The position numbers and the translations under genes are program-made. Below, piece by piece: positions 1 to 12,075 of a DNA stretch of 64,000 nucleotides. The stretch covers positions 82,501 to 146,500 of the forward strand of contig NW_027305503.1 in the NCBI RefSeq assembly GCF_039555335.1, in the 5' to 3' direction. The first letter of the stretch is position 1. Each line of letters opens with the position of its first letter. The notes beneath the pieces are model-generated. The model ran no database searches. It saw nothing but the letters and a program-made list of their open reading frames with translations, and was not told the origin of the DNA. Source of the DNA: Amphiura filiformis (lineage: Eukaryota; Echinodermata; Ophiuroidea; Amphilepidida; Amphiuridae).

Positions 1-587
1 ACCCTTAATCCAAGGTTATGAATATGAAATGAGGGCTAGCTGTTTACATTGTCTGTTTGCATTGCAATGGACCTGTGATTTTGCACAATGGATCTTGTTA
101 TTGCATGCTAAAAATATCCCATGTTGTCTAAATGGAAGAATGTTTTATAAATGTGCCCTAAAATCACACCCACAATCATACCCCTAATCTAACCATCGCA
201 ATAACCCTATAAATCCTATATGTACCTCTAACGTATAGCCGTCCCTAATTCTAAACCCTAACCTAATTTTGAAGTCGACGCGTACGTCTAGAATAGCGTC
301 GAAAACGAGACGACCGAGACGCGTCCAGCAAAAACCACGAAACGCGTATAAATCCCATCGTTCCGCTTCCGCGCCGCCGTGCGCACGTCGGTAGACGACG
401 ACGTCGTCGTCGTCGTCGTCGTCGTAAACTCTAACTCTATGTCCGAACCCCAACACAAAATACAAAAATATTTTTAAAAAATCATCAAATTTTTTTTTTG
501 CATTTGCAATTCCTATTCCTATTTTTTTTTTAACTTTTAACTTAAAAATGAACTTTTCCAGGTCCACTTTGAGAAAAAAATCATGTT
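1..587. other. gene-free start of window with a GTC/GAC microsatellite
   Basis: No gene is recognised. The stretch has many CCCTAA/CCTAACC-like words between 160 and 270, and a pure triplet run of about 30 bases (cgt/gtc register) near 394-424. A minus-strand frame across it reads as a run of aspartates and is low-complexity translation, not a gene. T- and A-runs follow from 470 to 545. Confidence 0.5.
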
Positions 588-619
588 TTAATTGTCTATT
601 GTGTTAGAACGTTTATCAG

Positions 620-746
620 CAAGTTTAGAACAAAGGGTTTTTTGAATGTTATTAAAACTATTAATGCCCTTGACCCTCACATAACATTTAACCCGACATT
701 TAACGTTTTCTGTAATATATTTGTGTTTGCTGGGCAGTAATCGAAA
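620..746. repeat. fragment of the CCCAGCAAACAC MITE family
   Basis: The stretch reads like 61,150-61,260: both carry a 'gaatgttattaaaac' block, then 'aacccgacatttaa', 'cgttttctgtaa' and 'tttgtgtttgctggg/tgtgcagtaa'. It is one end of the element seen almost complete at 60,705-61,392. Only one end is present here, so this is a truncated copy. Confidence 0.6.
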
Positions 747-775
747 TAGGCATATTAGATTATCTATTTTCATTT

Positions 776-2228
776 TGCTTTAGAAAGTAAACAGGGTATT
801 ATTTATATGATAATGGAGTTTGTTTCTTGTTATTCGAATAATATACACCAAGACTTCCTAGGCATCCAACACCAAGCTCTGTTTAGATTATTTAGACAAA
901 TAGCATACACGTGTGAACATAGGCCTATACTCATTTTCCAATAGCCCGCAAAACTCAAATATCGCTAATCTGGACTGAATGCTTAGAGCATTATAGATAC
1001 AGCCAGTCGTATTTGCATATCAATACCGAGGAAAGTAGTTTGATGAAAGAAGATAATCTTCTCTGGTTCGATAAATCCCAAGGTGAATCAATGGGTGTTT
1101 CCTATTACCTTTAGATTATTTGTCTCAGCATAGCGCCATCATGATTGCAATTGCGTTTACACGTAGTCTTGGTTCAGACTCTATGCGGTTATCACGAACA
1201 TACTAGGAACGACGAGCGTTAGGACCGTCACAAACTGGCTGTGTAGGAGGCTAGTTTGGATGTGAACGGGACTATGACGTTCTACCGCAAAATGCAGAAA
1301 TCCGTAATCCGTATGGCGTTTGCAGTGAACGCCTCTCCGCAATCTCTCTAGTAAAGAAAAAAGGGCGGAAATAAACAAATAATGTTAAAAAATTGTGAAA
1401 CAAGTGGAAATATTCATAAAAATGTTGCGCTTTTAGGTTATGGCTATGTACAAATACAGTATATAGGCAAAATTGATTTTTGGCTAACAATTTTACGAAC
1501 ATGCGATTTTCACTGAATTTTCTCCAAAATATAAAAGGATTTCAGTCATTTCAATCTAACTGACAAATAAAAAGTCAGTAGCTCTTGGAATAATTTTACA
1601 AAAGCGAAATGAAAATTATGGATTTTAATGTAGGAACCAATGGTTGGCCTCGCCAAACCCCTCCCAATGCTCATTTTTTAAGGCGGGTTTTACCCCCGGG
1701 TAAGGTGATGGGATAAAAATTGTATCGCTAAAATTAGCGCAAAGGATGGATCTACGATTTATAGCTTAGGTTGTTTGGGCGTGAAGACGCACCTTTTTTA
1801 AATGACAGTTCTTAGGGGGTGGTACAATCCACCCCGTCGTATTTCTAGGGTTAACATAACTCATTAACAGCAATAAATTAAGCAAGTCTGCAAAGTATAC
1901 GATTTGTAGAATGAACTTTTGCAAAACATCAAGGTGTTAATTTTTAATAATATATTTATCTAGATAATGCCAATAGATTTTTAGGTTGCTTCGACCAACA
2001 ATACCTCGTCTACCCTTAATACAGGAAATTTGCCAGGGAAGTCAACAATTGCATTTATATTTCCATGGTTAAGGCCAATAATATGTCACGTCATTCCTCT
2101 TGTCAGTTTCATTTGTCTAAATTCTGGAGGGTAAGCACCGCTAGGTCATGATCCTTTCCTTCCTGTCTCCCATAAAATAGTGATTGAATTGAGTTTACCA
2201 ATCTATGATCGTTGTCAAGTGTAAACAT
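776..2228. other. gene-free stretch, nothing recognised
   Basis: AT-rich sequence without a supported gene or repeat. An open stretch on the plus strand at about 945-1086 ends at a GTGAAT donor-like site, but its phase does not fit the downstream sialyltransferase exon. It is not called. Confidence 0.4.
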
Positions 2229-2762
2229 CCCGGGGGGGCACTCCCTATCTGAAATGGCAGGGATGTGCCTCGGCCATGTTAAAAGTAGGGGGCATTCAGG
2301 TCAAATGTACAATTACAAAAATATGGGGTCATTCAGTACACAACCTGAATAAAAATGGGGTCATTCGGTATGAAACTTTGAAAAAGGATGGTCATTGGGG
2401 TAACAAAAAGTAAAATGGGAGTCATTGAGTACAGGATTGCCAAAAGAGTATCATTAAGTACACATAAATAAGTGCCAAACTGCGTAAAAACAACTTGGCC
2501 ACCTTGGAAATGTGAAAAATCTCATTATTTCTGGAGGAGAACACAAATACCACCTAAATTTGGGAATTAAAAGGGGGTCATTGGGTATAGCAGGAAATAG
2601 AAAAGGGGGTCATTGAGTACATGAATTTTTTTTAAGGTGGTCATTGTGTAATAGCTAGGACCATAACACAAAAAAGGGGGTCATTGGGTACAAGCCGGTT
2701 TGAAAAAGGGGTCATTCCCGAGGCACATGATGCGCATCCACTATGGAAGTGCCCCCCCCGGG
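2229..2762. mobile_element. 534-bp non-autonomous DNA transposon with inner minisatellite
   Basis: The left end begins CCCGGGGGGGCACT and the right end is its inverse, with one extra G in the G-run. A second inverted block, ATGTGCCTCGG, lies just inside each end, so the terminal inverted repeat spans about 45 bp with mismatches. The heptamer TAAACAT flanks both sides (2222-2228 and 2763-2769) and is the likely target duplication. The interior is an irregular minisatellite of units of about 25-30 bp, each containing GGGGTCATT followed by GGGTACA or a variant, all in one orientation. No coding capacity. The superfamily is not certain; a 7-8 bp duplication would fit hAT-like or P-like elements. 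Confidence 0.75.
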
Positions 2763-3055
2763 TAAACATATTCATAGATCTTCAGAAGAAGCAGGATGAC
2801 CATATAATATTCTCAACTATACAGATTGGTGAAAATGCATCAACGTCAAACCATGTCATAATCCGACACAGCAACGGTAGTAAACATGCTGTAATATCGT
2901 GTGTTTTTTTCTTAACTTTCATAGATTGTTCCTGGCAAAGGAAACCAAAACTGTCTTTTATGATGAAATAATGTTAACACAAAAACATCGTAAAAAGAAT
3001 GACAAATCTGGAGGCATAGGCTACCCCAAGGTAAGGGTCGTAATTGAAATAAACA

Positions 3056-3912
3056 CTATACAGTTAGCATCCTGGACAACCGATTCTTTTGTTATGCAAG
3101 GCTCACTCAGTCATTTAATGAGGCAATACAAACGATCGAATTTGGTGTTGAAATGAGCTAAATTTTTAGTTACACCTTTTCGATGTAAAATTAATTTTCT
3201 CGGCCAAATGAAAAGCAATCATTTTCATTTTTTCAGTAAATGTCAGGAAAAATTGTAGTGCTTGATACTGTATTTTTCTAGTCTAGTGTTAAACTTTAGT
3301 GAAATTTAGTCATTTAGTGTAAGATTTTCGATTTTGATAGGCTTAAACTCTGCCCGCGAGCCTTTTTTTGGATCAACCTTTTAGCTTTTCAAAGTAAGAT
3401 AGTTCGCTAATGAAGGATTTTTCCCAACTTTCTAACGCACATCACCGTGAGTACTGACTTTAACATTTTCGGAGCATGAAGGGAAAAAGGGTAAAACAAA
3501 AACGGAAATTCTGACAAAACTACAACATATAGACCCACACGATGTGCCTTACAGGGGTGGGAAATATCTTTCTTTAGCAAACTATATTAGTTTGAGACGC
3601 TAAAACATGAATTCCGTAAAAAGCTCGCGGGCGAATTCAAGGCCTATAAAAATCAAAAATATCACACTAAAAGACAAAATTTGATGCTTAATTTTAACAC
3701 CAGGATTTAAAAAAAAATGTATATCCAAGCACCAAGTTTTTAACTGACATTACTGAAGCAAAAAAATTATTGCTTTATATTTGACCGAGAAAATTAATTT
3801 CATAGCAAAAAGGTGTATCTCTGAATTGTGCTGATTTCAACATGTATCGATCGACTTTTAGCGCGACTAAGCATTTCTAAAGAATCGGTTGTCCAGGTGG
3901 CTGACTGTATAG
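3056..3912. mobile_element. 860-bp palindromic (foldback) element
   Basis: Two arms of about 390 bp are imperfect inverse copies, separated by a loop of about 85 bp near 3450-3535. Paired landmarks include CTGGACAACCGATTCTTT (left near 3070, inverse near 3890), AAATTAATTTTCTCGG (left near 3188, inverse near 3790) and GCCCGCGAGC (left near 3352, inverse near 3625). Pairing fades outside about 3056 and 3912. No target duplication was found. The short open frames here are shadows. It lies upstream of the sialyltransferase exons, probably in an intron. Confidence 0.75.
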
Positions 3913-4157
3913 ATAACTATGGTAAATCTTAGCAATAAGCTACATTCCTTTCCGGTCAAAACTATTGAATATTAAACTGAATAATGAAGAAGGAGGCGGC
4001 CTATATGCTTCACCCTAGCAGGGCGTAAGACAATGCGAAACACAAATCAATATATGCGAGGATCGGAAATAAACGATGCAAGCTCGAGAAATTATAATTT
4101 AAATGGCGTGATTGGGGCTCGAGCAAACTGGCATATGAAAATATTGAGAGAGAAAAG

Positions 4158-4232
4158 ATCAGGACTCAGCGGGAATTGAACCCCGGTCGCTGGATTACCG
4201 GTCCAGAGCTTTACCACTGTGCTACCTGAGTT
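4158..4232 (-). tRNA. tRNA-like sequence (tRNA pseudogene or SINE head), anticodon loop GGT
   Basis: Read on the minus strand, an A-box-like TAGCACAGTGG, a five-pair anticodon stem CTGGA/TCCAG around loop CCGGTAA, and a B-box-like GGTTCAATTCC are in order. The outer arms AACTCAG and CTGAGTC can pair as an acceptor stem. The anticodon position would read GGT (Thr). Position 33 is C rather than the near-universal T, the T-stem has mismatches and the stem lengths are off by one. A working tRNA is therefore unlikely; a SINE head or decayed pseudogene is more likely. A 13-base piece of the same D-arm, AGTGGTAAAGCTC, recurs on the plus strand near 4270. Confidence 0.5.
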
Positions 4233-4427
4233 CACAGTCGGTACTCGGGCAATCTCAACTTAAGTTCAGAGTGGTAAAGCTCCGGGTTGTGTTCTTTCAG
4301 TCTGGCGCCGAAAAGTCTAGATGTTTTGCCTATACAGAACTTGTCATAGTTAAGATAACGTATTTCATTAATGCAGTCTGACGTTTGCGTATAATTTTTT
4401 TTTTTAAATTTCTACACCTTGTTGTAG

Positions 4428-5836
4428 AAAAACTTATTTCCAAAGCCACCTTACAAATCATGCAGTGTTGTCGGCAGTAGCGGAATACTATTAGGATCAA
4501 AATGTGGTAGACTAATTGATGACAAGGACTTCGTTATAAGGTACAAAGTTTTTCTTAATGTTAATTTTTACCCATCTTTCTCTCCTCTTCTCTCCTTTTC
4601 CGTTCCCTCATCTCATTCTCATTACCTTCCTTTCTCTTTCATTCCCCGCTGTACTGAAATATTTTGTTCTTTTCATTCGATTATCGTAGATTCAATTTGG
4701 CTACACTAGCAGGATTTGAAAAAGATGTTGGCACCAAAACTAACATGACAACAATGAATCCAACACTACTGCGAAAGTAAGCTTTCTTTACGACAACGTT
4801 CCACTACACTTTCTCTACCCTTTTTGACGTATAACGTTTCTGGATTTGACGGAAGATTTTTAGGTTAAATTAGATAATAACGGTGTTACCGGTTTACCAA
4901 TATGATCGATTAATCTGATCTTTCAAGTTGAGATTGTTTTTACTGTATTTTGCTTCTGGTGGAAATAGCCAGGTTGTGATTGTACCGACAAATAAAAAAA
5001 ATATAAAAAAACATGATTTCACCGACGTCTGTTTACCCCTACCTCCAATCATACCATACAGTAGCTTTCAGTACGTATACCGTACCGGCTGAAATTTTAC
5101 AAGTTTACTAATGACATGAATTCAAATTGATATTTAAGATGTACCATTTTGGTATTTCGTCCGCCCTCACGTGTAAGGTCAAGCATCTTTGCTCAAATAG
5201 AACGGACTTAGTTCTAGATTGGCACTATCAGTGCTTTTGTTACAAAAACATACAGGGATACACCCAGGGGGTGATGATGTAACCCCCCCCCCTGAGACAC
5301 ACTATCAAACTGTTGACTAAGTATTAACGCTTTGAGCATTCTTATGTTTCGCATATTTCTCAAATAGGTACTACGGTGGTTTGAAGAGTGAGTCTGATCG
5401 TATCAAGTTTGTGCAATCGAAGCTCGTTGGCCAAGACGGTCTTATATGGTCACCGCCGCAAGACTTAAACAGACCCATGGACGCCATCAAACTGCTCAAT
5501 AATTCAAAATTAACACTAATTAGAGCAAATATACTTCAATACCACCGTCTTGGCAAATTTTGGAGAAGATACGGAATTAGTCATCTTCTGACTACTGGGT
5601 TTTACTTCGTAAACTGTGCCCTGGATTTATGCTCAGAGCTCCACCTGTTTGGGTTCTGGCCTTTTGATACATCATTGGGTGGTCGAACTATTCCAGATCA
5701 TTATTATGACGACGTTCAACTATCAAAATCACGACACAATGCCTCCTATGAACTAAGGCTATTGCTGGCTATGCATCAATTAGGAATGTTAAAATTCCAT
5801 ATTGACGATTGCTCAGAGGAGGATCCTAAATATTAA
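4428..5836 (+). CDS. alpha-2,8-sialyltransferase (ST8Sia-like), C-terminal catalytic exons
   Basis: Three exons in consistent phase give the last 222 residues of a GT29 sialyltransferase. Exon 4428-4540 follows a pyrimidine-rich acceptor and holds the first half of sialylmotif L (KPPYKSCSVVGSSGILLGSK, then CGRLIDDKDFVIR). Exon 4690-4776 finishes motif L (EKDVGTKTNMTTMNP). Exon 5368-5836 holds motif S (LTTGFYFVNCALDLC, then GFWPF), motif III HYYD and motif VS HNASYE with its His and Glu, ending in TAA. HYYD and the spacing fit the ST8Sia group, which moves sialic acid from CMP-sialic acid to sialylated glycans in the Golgi lumen. The stem and membrane anchor of a protein of usually about 350 residues are encoded upstream and were not found. 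Both introns use GT/AG. Motif L has SSG where vertebrate enzymes have NGG or NSG. Confidence 0.88.
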
Positions 5837-5965
5837 TTGTTTTGAACTTTTGTGTGACAATATGTTTTCCGCACTTGCTGTTTTTATTTTATATAGAACA
5901 AACACGTAAAGTGGAAACCACTATAATAGTAAATAATAGAAAAGATACACACATACATATCTTTA

Positions 5966-6200
5966 TGTGATGCAATCAAGCGACATCAGTCGGAACTCGG
6001 AAAAATTAAATTTTCTTATAGGATAGTAAAAAATCATTTACAGAGTTGGAATTTTCAGAAAACTCCATTTAAATTGACCAACCAGTTCCAAAGATATGAA
6101 CAATTAATGAGATTTCAAAAGGAAATAGTTCCTTTGTTAGGATAATAATCTCAAAATCAATATATCCGAGTTCCGACTGATTTTGCTTGATCGCATTACA
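5966..6200. mobile_element. 235-bp MITE with TA target duplication
   Basis: Inverted ends of about 35 bp: the left starts TGTGATGCAATCAAGCGACA and contains CAGTCGGAACTCGG; the right carries the inverse CCGAGTTCCGACTG and ends GATCGCATTACA. TA lies on both sides (5964-5965 and 6201-6202), as in Tc1/mariner-type elements. It sits just downstream of the sialyltransferase stop codon. No coding capacity. Confidence 0.7.
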
Positions 6201-6202
6201 TA

Positions 6203-6540
6203 TAATTATGAAGAACTTATAGTCCACCCACTTTAAAAATTGAGATTTTGATGAAAATGGGCAGTGAGTAACTAGGGCTATCCTGCAATGTGTGTGTTTT
6301 TTCCCAAAATGAGTTAAATCCCGATATAATTAACACACAAAACAGACTTTTTCCAAAACGTGTTAAGTCCAACCCAGGCTGGTAGTCTGTTAAGTACACG
6401 GGCACTGCCTTCATAAATTGTGATAATGGGATAAAACAGGTGGATATTTCTGGTCATCACTTATTGTCAGTGAAATGATGTTTATTCAATTCTAAGAAAT
6501 GCAATACATCACTGCAATAACTAAGTTTTGAAAACAAAAT
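6203..6540. other. gene-free stretch, nothing recognised
   Basis: Unique-looking AT-rich sequence between the MITE and the Helitron-like array. A 65-codon minus-strand frame has no recognisable features. Confidence 0.35.
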
Positions 6541-8709
6541 AGACTAGACTTAGCTGTGGTCTAAGACCACGAACACAGCCGTGGTGTGACCCCTTAATGA
6601 CCTTTGACCCCAAAATCTCAGAACACTCCATAGACATTGGCTAATCTCAATGCACGTGTGCACGTGGCATCACTCTGTTATGTTATTTATGCCAGAAGAG
6701 GCATTTAGAAGGTATTTCGTTTTATACCGGAAGTGACCCTTTAATGACCTTTGACCCCAAATCTGTGTACACCCCGTAGACACTGGGTAATGGCAATGCA
6801 TGTGTGCAAGTGGCGTCACTGTCCTACGTAATTTGTGGGAGAAGATGCATTTTAAAGGTATTTCGTTTTATACCGGAAGTGACCCCTTAATGTCCTTTGA
6901 CCTCAAATAAAAAAATACCACATATACACTAGGTAACCACAATTCATGTGTGAATATACCGTTACTGTCCTATGTTTTTTTTAGCTAATAAAATTTTTTG
7001 AAGGTATTTCGTTTTATACCGGAAGTGACCCCTTAATGACCTTTGACCCCAAATCTGTGTACACCCTGTAGACACTGGGTAATTACAATGCATGTGTGCA
7101 AGTGGCGTCACTGTCCTACGTAATTTGTGGGAGAAGATGCATTTTAAAGTATTTCGTTTTATACCGGAAGTGACCCCTTATTGACCTTTGACCCAAAATT
7201 TAAAAAAATACCACATATACGCTAGATAACCACAATTCATGTGTGAACATACCGTTACTGTCCTATGTTTTGTTTAGCTAATAAAATTTTTTGAAGGTAT
7301 TTCGTTTTATACCGGAAGTGACCCTTTAATGACCTTTGACCCCAAATCTGTGTACACCACATAGTTACTGGGTAGTAACAATGCATGTGTGCTAGTGGCG
7401 TTGCTGTCCTACATAAGTTGTGGGAGAAGATGCATTTTTAGTTGAAATCATGTTTTTGACCCCTATGACCCCTGCGTGACATTTGACCCCACGAGTTTCA
7501 TGTGACATGTAGGGGCACGGTCAATGATCATTGTGACCAAGATAGGTCAAAATCGATGTAAGCATGTGAGTGCTAGAGCAAATGTAATGGTTGACAGAAA
7601 GAAGAAGAAGAAGAAACTAGACTTAGCTGTGGTCTAAGACCACGAACACAGCCGTGTTGTGACCTCTTAATGACCTTTGACCCCAAAATATATGAAAACC
7701 CCATAGGCATTGGCTAATGTCAATGTATGCGTGCACGTGGGATTATTTTGCCATGTTATTTGTGGCAGAAGGGGCATTTTGAAAGTTTTTCGTCTCAGAC
7801 CGGAAGTGGCCCCTTAATGACCTTTGACCCCAAATCTGTGTACACCCCATAAACACTGGGTAATAACAATGCATGTGTGTAAGTGGCATCACTGTCCTGA
7901 GTAATTTGTGGGAGAAGATGCATTTTAAAGGTATTTCGTTTTATACCGGAAATGACCCCTTAATGACCTTTGACCCCAAATAAAAAAATATCATATATAC
8001 ATTGGTTAAACACAATTCATGTGTGAATATACCATTACTCTCCTATGTTTTTCTTAGCTAATAGAAATTTTTTCAGGTATTTCGTTTTATACCGGAAGTG
8101 ATCCCTTAATGACCTTTGACCCCAAATCTGTGGACACCCCATAGACACTGGGTAATAATAATGCATGTGTGCAAGTGGCGTCTCTGTCCTACATAATTTG
8201 TGGAAGAAGATGCATTTTAAAGGTATTTCTTTTTATACCGGAAGTGACCCCTTAATGAGCTTTGACCCCAAATAAAAAAATACCACGTATACATTGGGTG
8301 ACTGCAGATCATATGTGAACATACCGTTACTGTCCCATGTTTTACTGAGCTAATAAAAATGTGTGAAGGTTTTTCGTTTTATACCGGAAGTGACCCCTTA
8401 ATGACCTTTGACCCCAAATCTGTGTACACCATATAGACACTGGTTAATGACAATGCATGTGTGCAAGTGGTGTCACTGTCGTACGTAATCTGTAGGAGAA
8501 GATGCATTTTTAGTTGAAATCACGTTTTTGACCCCTATGACCCATGCGTGACCTTTGACCCCACAAGTTTCATGTGACGTGTAGGGGCACGTTCAATGAT
8601 CATTGTGACCAAGTTAAGTCAAAATCGATGTAAGCATGTGAGTGCTAGAGCAAATGTAATGGTTGACAGAAGAAAGAAAGAAAGAAAGAAAGAACCTGTA
8701 AGAAAAAAG

Positions 8710-8739
8710 ACACAGCCGTGACTAACGTCACGGCTGTGT
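8710..8739. repeat. perfect terminal hairpin of the Helitron-like element
   Basis: Arms ACACAGCCGTGAC and GTCACGGCTGTGT pair perfectly over 13 bp around loop TAAC. Identical copies lie at 11,055-11,084 and 12,100-12,129, and a copy with one extra base at 12,150-12,180. Each is preceded by CCTGTAAGAAAAAAG. It marks the 3' end of units in the array. Confidence 0.75.
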
Positions 8740-11086
8740 AAGAAGAAGAAGAAGAAATTAGCTGTGGTCTAAGACCACGAACACAGCCGTGTTGTGACCC
8801 CTTAATGACCTTTGACCCCAAAATATATGAAAACCTCATAGACATTGGCTAATGTCAATGTATGTGTGCACGTGGCATCACTTTGCCATGTAATTTGTGG
8901 CAGAAGGGGCATTTTGAAGGTTTTATGTCTCAGACCGGAAGTGACCCCTTAATGACCTTTTACCCCAAATAAAAAAATACCACGTATACACTGAGGAACA
9001 TCAATTTATGTGTGAATGTACCGTCTCTGTGCTATATTTTTCTTGGCTGGTAAAACTTTTTGAAGTTATTTCGTTTTATACCGGAAGCGACCCTTAATAA
9101 CCTTTGACCCCAAATCTGTGTACACCCCATAGACACTGGGTAATAACAATGCATGTGTGTAAGTGGCATCACTGTCCTACGTGATTTGTGGGAGAAGATG
9201 CATTTTAAAGGTATTTCGTTTTATACCGGAAATGACCCCTTAATGACCGTTGACCCCAAATAAAAAATACCATATATACATTGAGTAAACACAATTCATG
9301 TGTGAACATACCATCACTCTCCTAAGATTTTCTTAGCTAATAAAATTTTTGAAGATATTTCGATTTATACCGGAAGTGACCCCTTAATGACCTTTGACCC
9401 CAAATCTGTGTACACCCCATAGACACTAGATAATAACAATGCATGTGTGCAAGTGGCGTCACTGTCCTACATAGTCTGTGGAAGAAGATGCATTTTAAAG
9501 GTATTTCGTTTCATACCGGAAGTGACCCCTTAATGAGATTTGACCTCAAATAAAAAAATACCACATATACATTGGGTGACTGAAGATCATATGCGAACAT
9601 ACCGTTACTGTCCCATGTTTTACTTAGCTAATAAAATTTTTTAAAGGTATTTCGTTTTATACCGGAAGTGACCCCTTAATGACCTTTGACCCCAAATATG
9701 TGTACACCACATAGACACTGGGTAATAACAATTCATGTGTGCAAGTGGCGTCGCTGTCATACGTAAGTCGTGGGAGAAGATGCATTTTTAGTTGAAATCA
9801 CGTTTTTTGACCCCTTTGACCTCTGCATGACCTTTGACCCCACAAGTTTCATGTGACATGTAGGGGCACGGTCAATGATCATTGTGACCAAGTTAGGTCA
9901 AAATCGATGTAAGCGTTTGAGTGCTAGAGCAAATGTAATGGTTGACAGAAAGAAGAAAGAAAGAACTAGACTTAGCTGTGGTCTAAGACCACGAACACAG
10001 CCGTGTTGTGACCCCTTGATGACCTTTGACCCTAAAATATATGAAAACCCCATAGACATTGGCTAATGTCAATGTATGTGTGCATGTGGCATAACTTTGC
10101 CATGTTTTTTTTTTTCTGTAGGGGCATTTTGAAGGTTTTTGTCTCAGACCGGAAGTGACCCCTTAATGACCTTTGACCCCAAATCTGTGTACGCCCCATA
10201 GACACTTGGTAATAACAATGCATGTGTGCAAGTGGCATCACTGTCCAACGTAATGGGGAGAAGATGCATTTTAAAGATATTTCGTTTCATACCGGAAATG
10301 ACCCCTTAATGACCTTTGACCCCAAATGAAAAAATACCATATATACATTGGGTAAACACAATTCATGTGTGAACATACCATCACTCTCCTATGTTTTTCT
10401 TAGCTAATGAAATTTTTTTGAAGATATTTCAATTTATACCGGAAGTGACCCCTTAATGACCTTTGACCTCAAATCTGTGTACACCACATTGACACTAGGT
10501 AATAACAATGCATGTGTGCAAGTGGCGTTAATGTCCTACGTAATTTGTGGGAGAAGATGCATTTTAAAGGTATTTCGATTTATACCGGAAGTGGCCCCTT
10601 AATGACCTTTGACCCCAAATTAAAAAATACCACATATACATTGAGTAACTGCAACTCATATGTGAACATACCGTTACTGTCCTATGTTTTCCTTAGCTAA
10701 TAAAAATATTTGAAGGTATTTCGTTTTAAACCGGAAGTGACCCCTTAATGACCTTTGACCCCAAATCTGTGTACACCCTATAGACACTGGGTAATTACAA
10801 TGCATGTGTACAAGTGGCGTCACTGTCCTATGTAATTTGTAGGAGAAGATGCATTTTGAGTTGAAATCACGTTTTTGACCCCTATGACCCCTGCGTGACC
10901 TTTGATCCCACGAGTTTCATGTGACATGTAGGGGCACGGCCAATGATCATTGTGACCAAGTTAGGTCAAAATCGATGTAAGCATGTGAGTGCTAGAGCAA
11001 ATGTAATGGTTGACAGAAAGAAGAAGAAAGAAAGAAGAACCTGTAAGAAAAAAGACACAGCCGTGACTAACGTCACGGCTGTGTAA

Positions 11087-12075
11087 CTAGATCTGGTTAC
11101 AGATCTGGACCTAGCCGGGGCCGGAAATGCCAGTCTTAAAGTTTATGGACATCTCACACCATTAATGGTGCATCACTGTAGCATGATGGGGCTTTATCCG
11201 TCTTCCATAGGCTGAGATACAGCTACTTTTCCGTAATTTTAAACATTTTTTGCAAATTTGACGTTTTGACCTCCTTAATGACCTTTGACCCCAATATAAA
11301 AAAAAAACCTCATATTTACCACGAAAATGCATTGTTACAGTTTAAATTTAAAAATCTACTATGCTTAGTTATGGAGATAAAAATTCGTAAACTTATTTAG
11401 CTTAAAACCGGAAATGACGTCTAAATGACCTTTGACCAAAAAAATAAAGATACTGTGCATACATCGGTAACACTAATGCATATATGAAGTTTATGTCACT
11501 CTGGTCTGGTTACGTTTTAGATAAAAAAAAAAAATGAACATATTTGATGATTTTTGGTTTTTGACCGGAAGCGACCCCTTAATGACCTTTGACCCCGAAA
11601 CTGTAGACACCTTAAAGACCCGGGTTGGTAACAATGCATGTGTGCTAATGACAACACTCTGCTATGTAATTTGTAAAAACAGTGATTTTTGAATATTTTT
11701 AGATTTCAAACCGGAAATGACCCCTTAATGATCTTTGACCCCTTATCTGTGAACACCCTATAGACACTGGATATAGCCGATGCATATGTGCAAGTGACAT
11801 CATCGTACTATGTAATTTGTGGAAGAAGAAGCATTTTGAAGATATTTGGTTTTATACCGGAAATGACCCTTAATGACCTTTGACCCCAAATTTGTTAACA
11901 CCCTATAGACACTGGATATAGCCGATGCATATGTGCAAGTGACGTCAATGTAGGATGTAACATGTAAGAGAAGAAGCATTTTGAAATTTGTTGCCAGAAG
12001 AAGAAGAAAGAAGAAGAAAGAAGAAAGATCCGATAGCATCACAAGACCTAGCCGGTGTCCCGGCTAGCTAAGAAA
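11087..12075 (+). mobile_element. variant Helitron-like element with different terminal hairpins
   Basis: It is embedded in the array and keeps the monomer plan (TGACCTTTGACCCC about every 145 bp, microsatellite near the end), but monomers are diverged and the ends differ. The 5' block is CTAGATCTGGTTACAGATCT followed by GGACCTAGCCGG, and the 3' hairpin is ACCTAGCCGG/CCGGCTAG. It is followed by two tail fragments (12,071-12,185) of the main family. It appears to be a sister family that shares the replication plan but not the terminal sequence. Confidence 0.6.

Noticed and set aside
184-567. Minus-strand frame of 127 codons with an Asp run
   Set aside because: The run comes from a GTC/GAC microsatellite, and the rest is low complexity without domain signals.
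945-1086. Possible upstream exon of the sialyltransferase
   Set aside because: The open stretch ends at a donor-like site in phase 1, while the next confirmed exon starts in phase 0. No sialyltransferase motif is visible.
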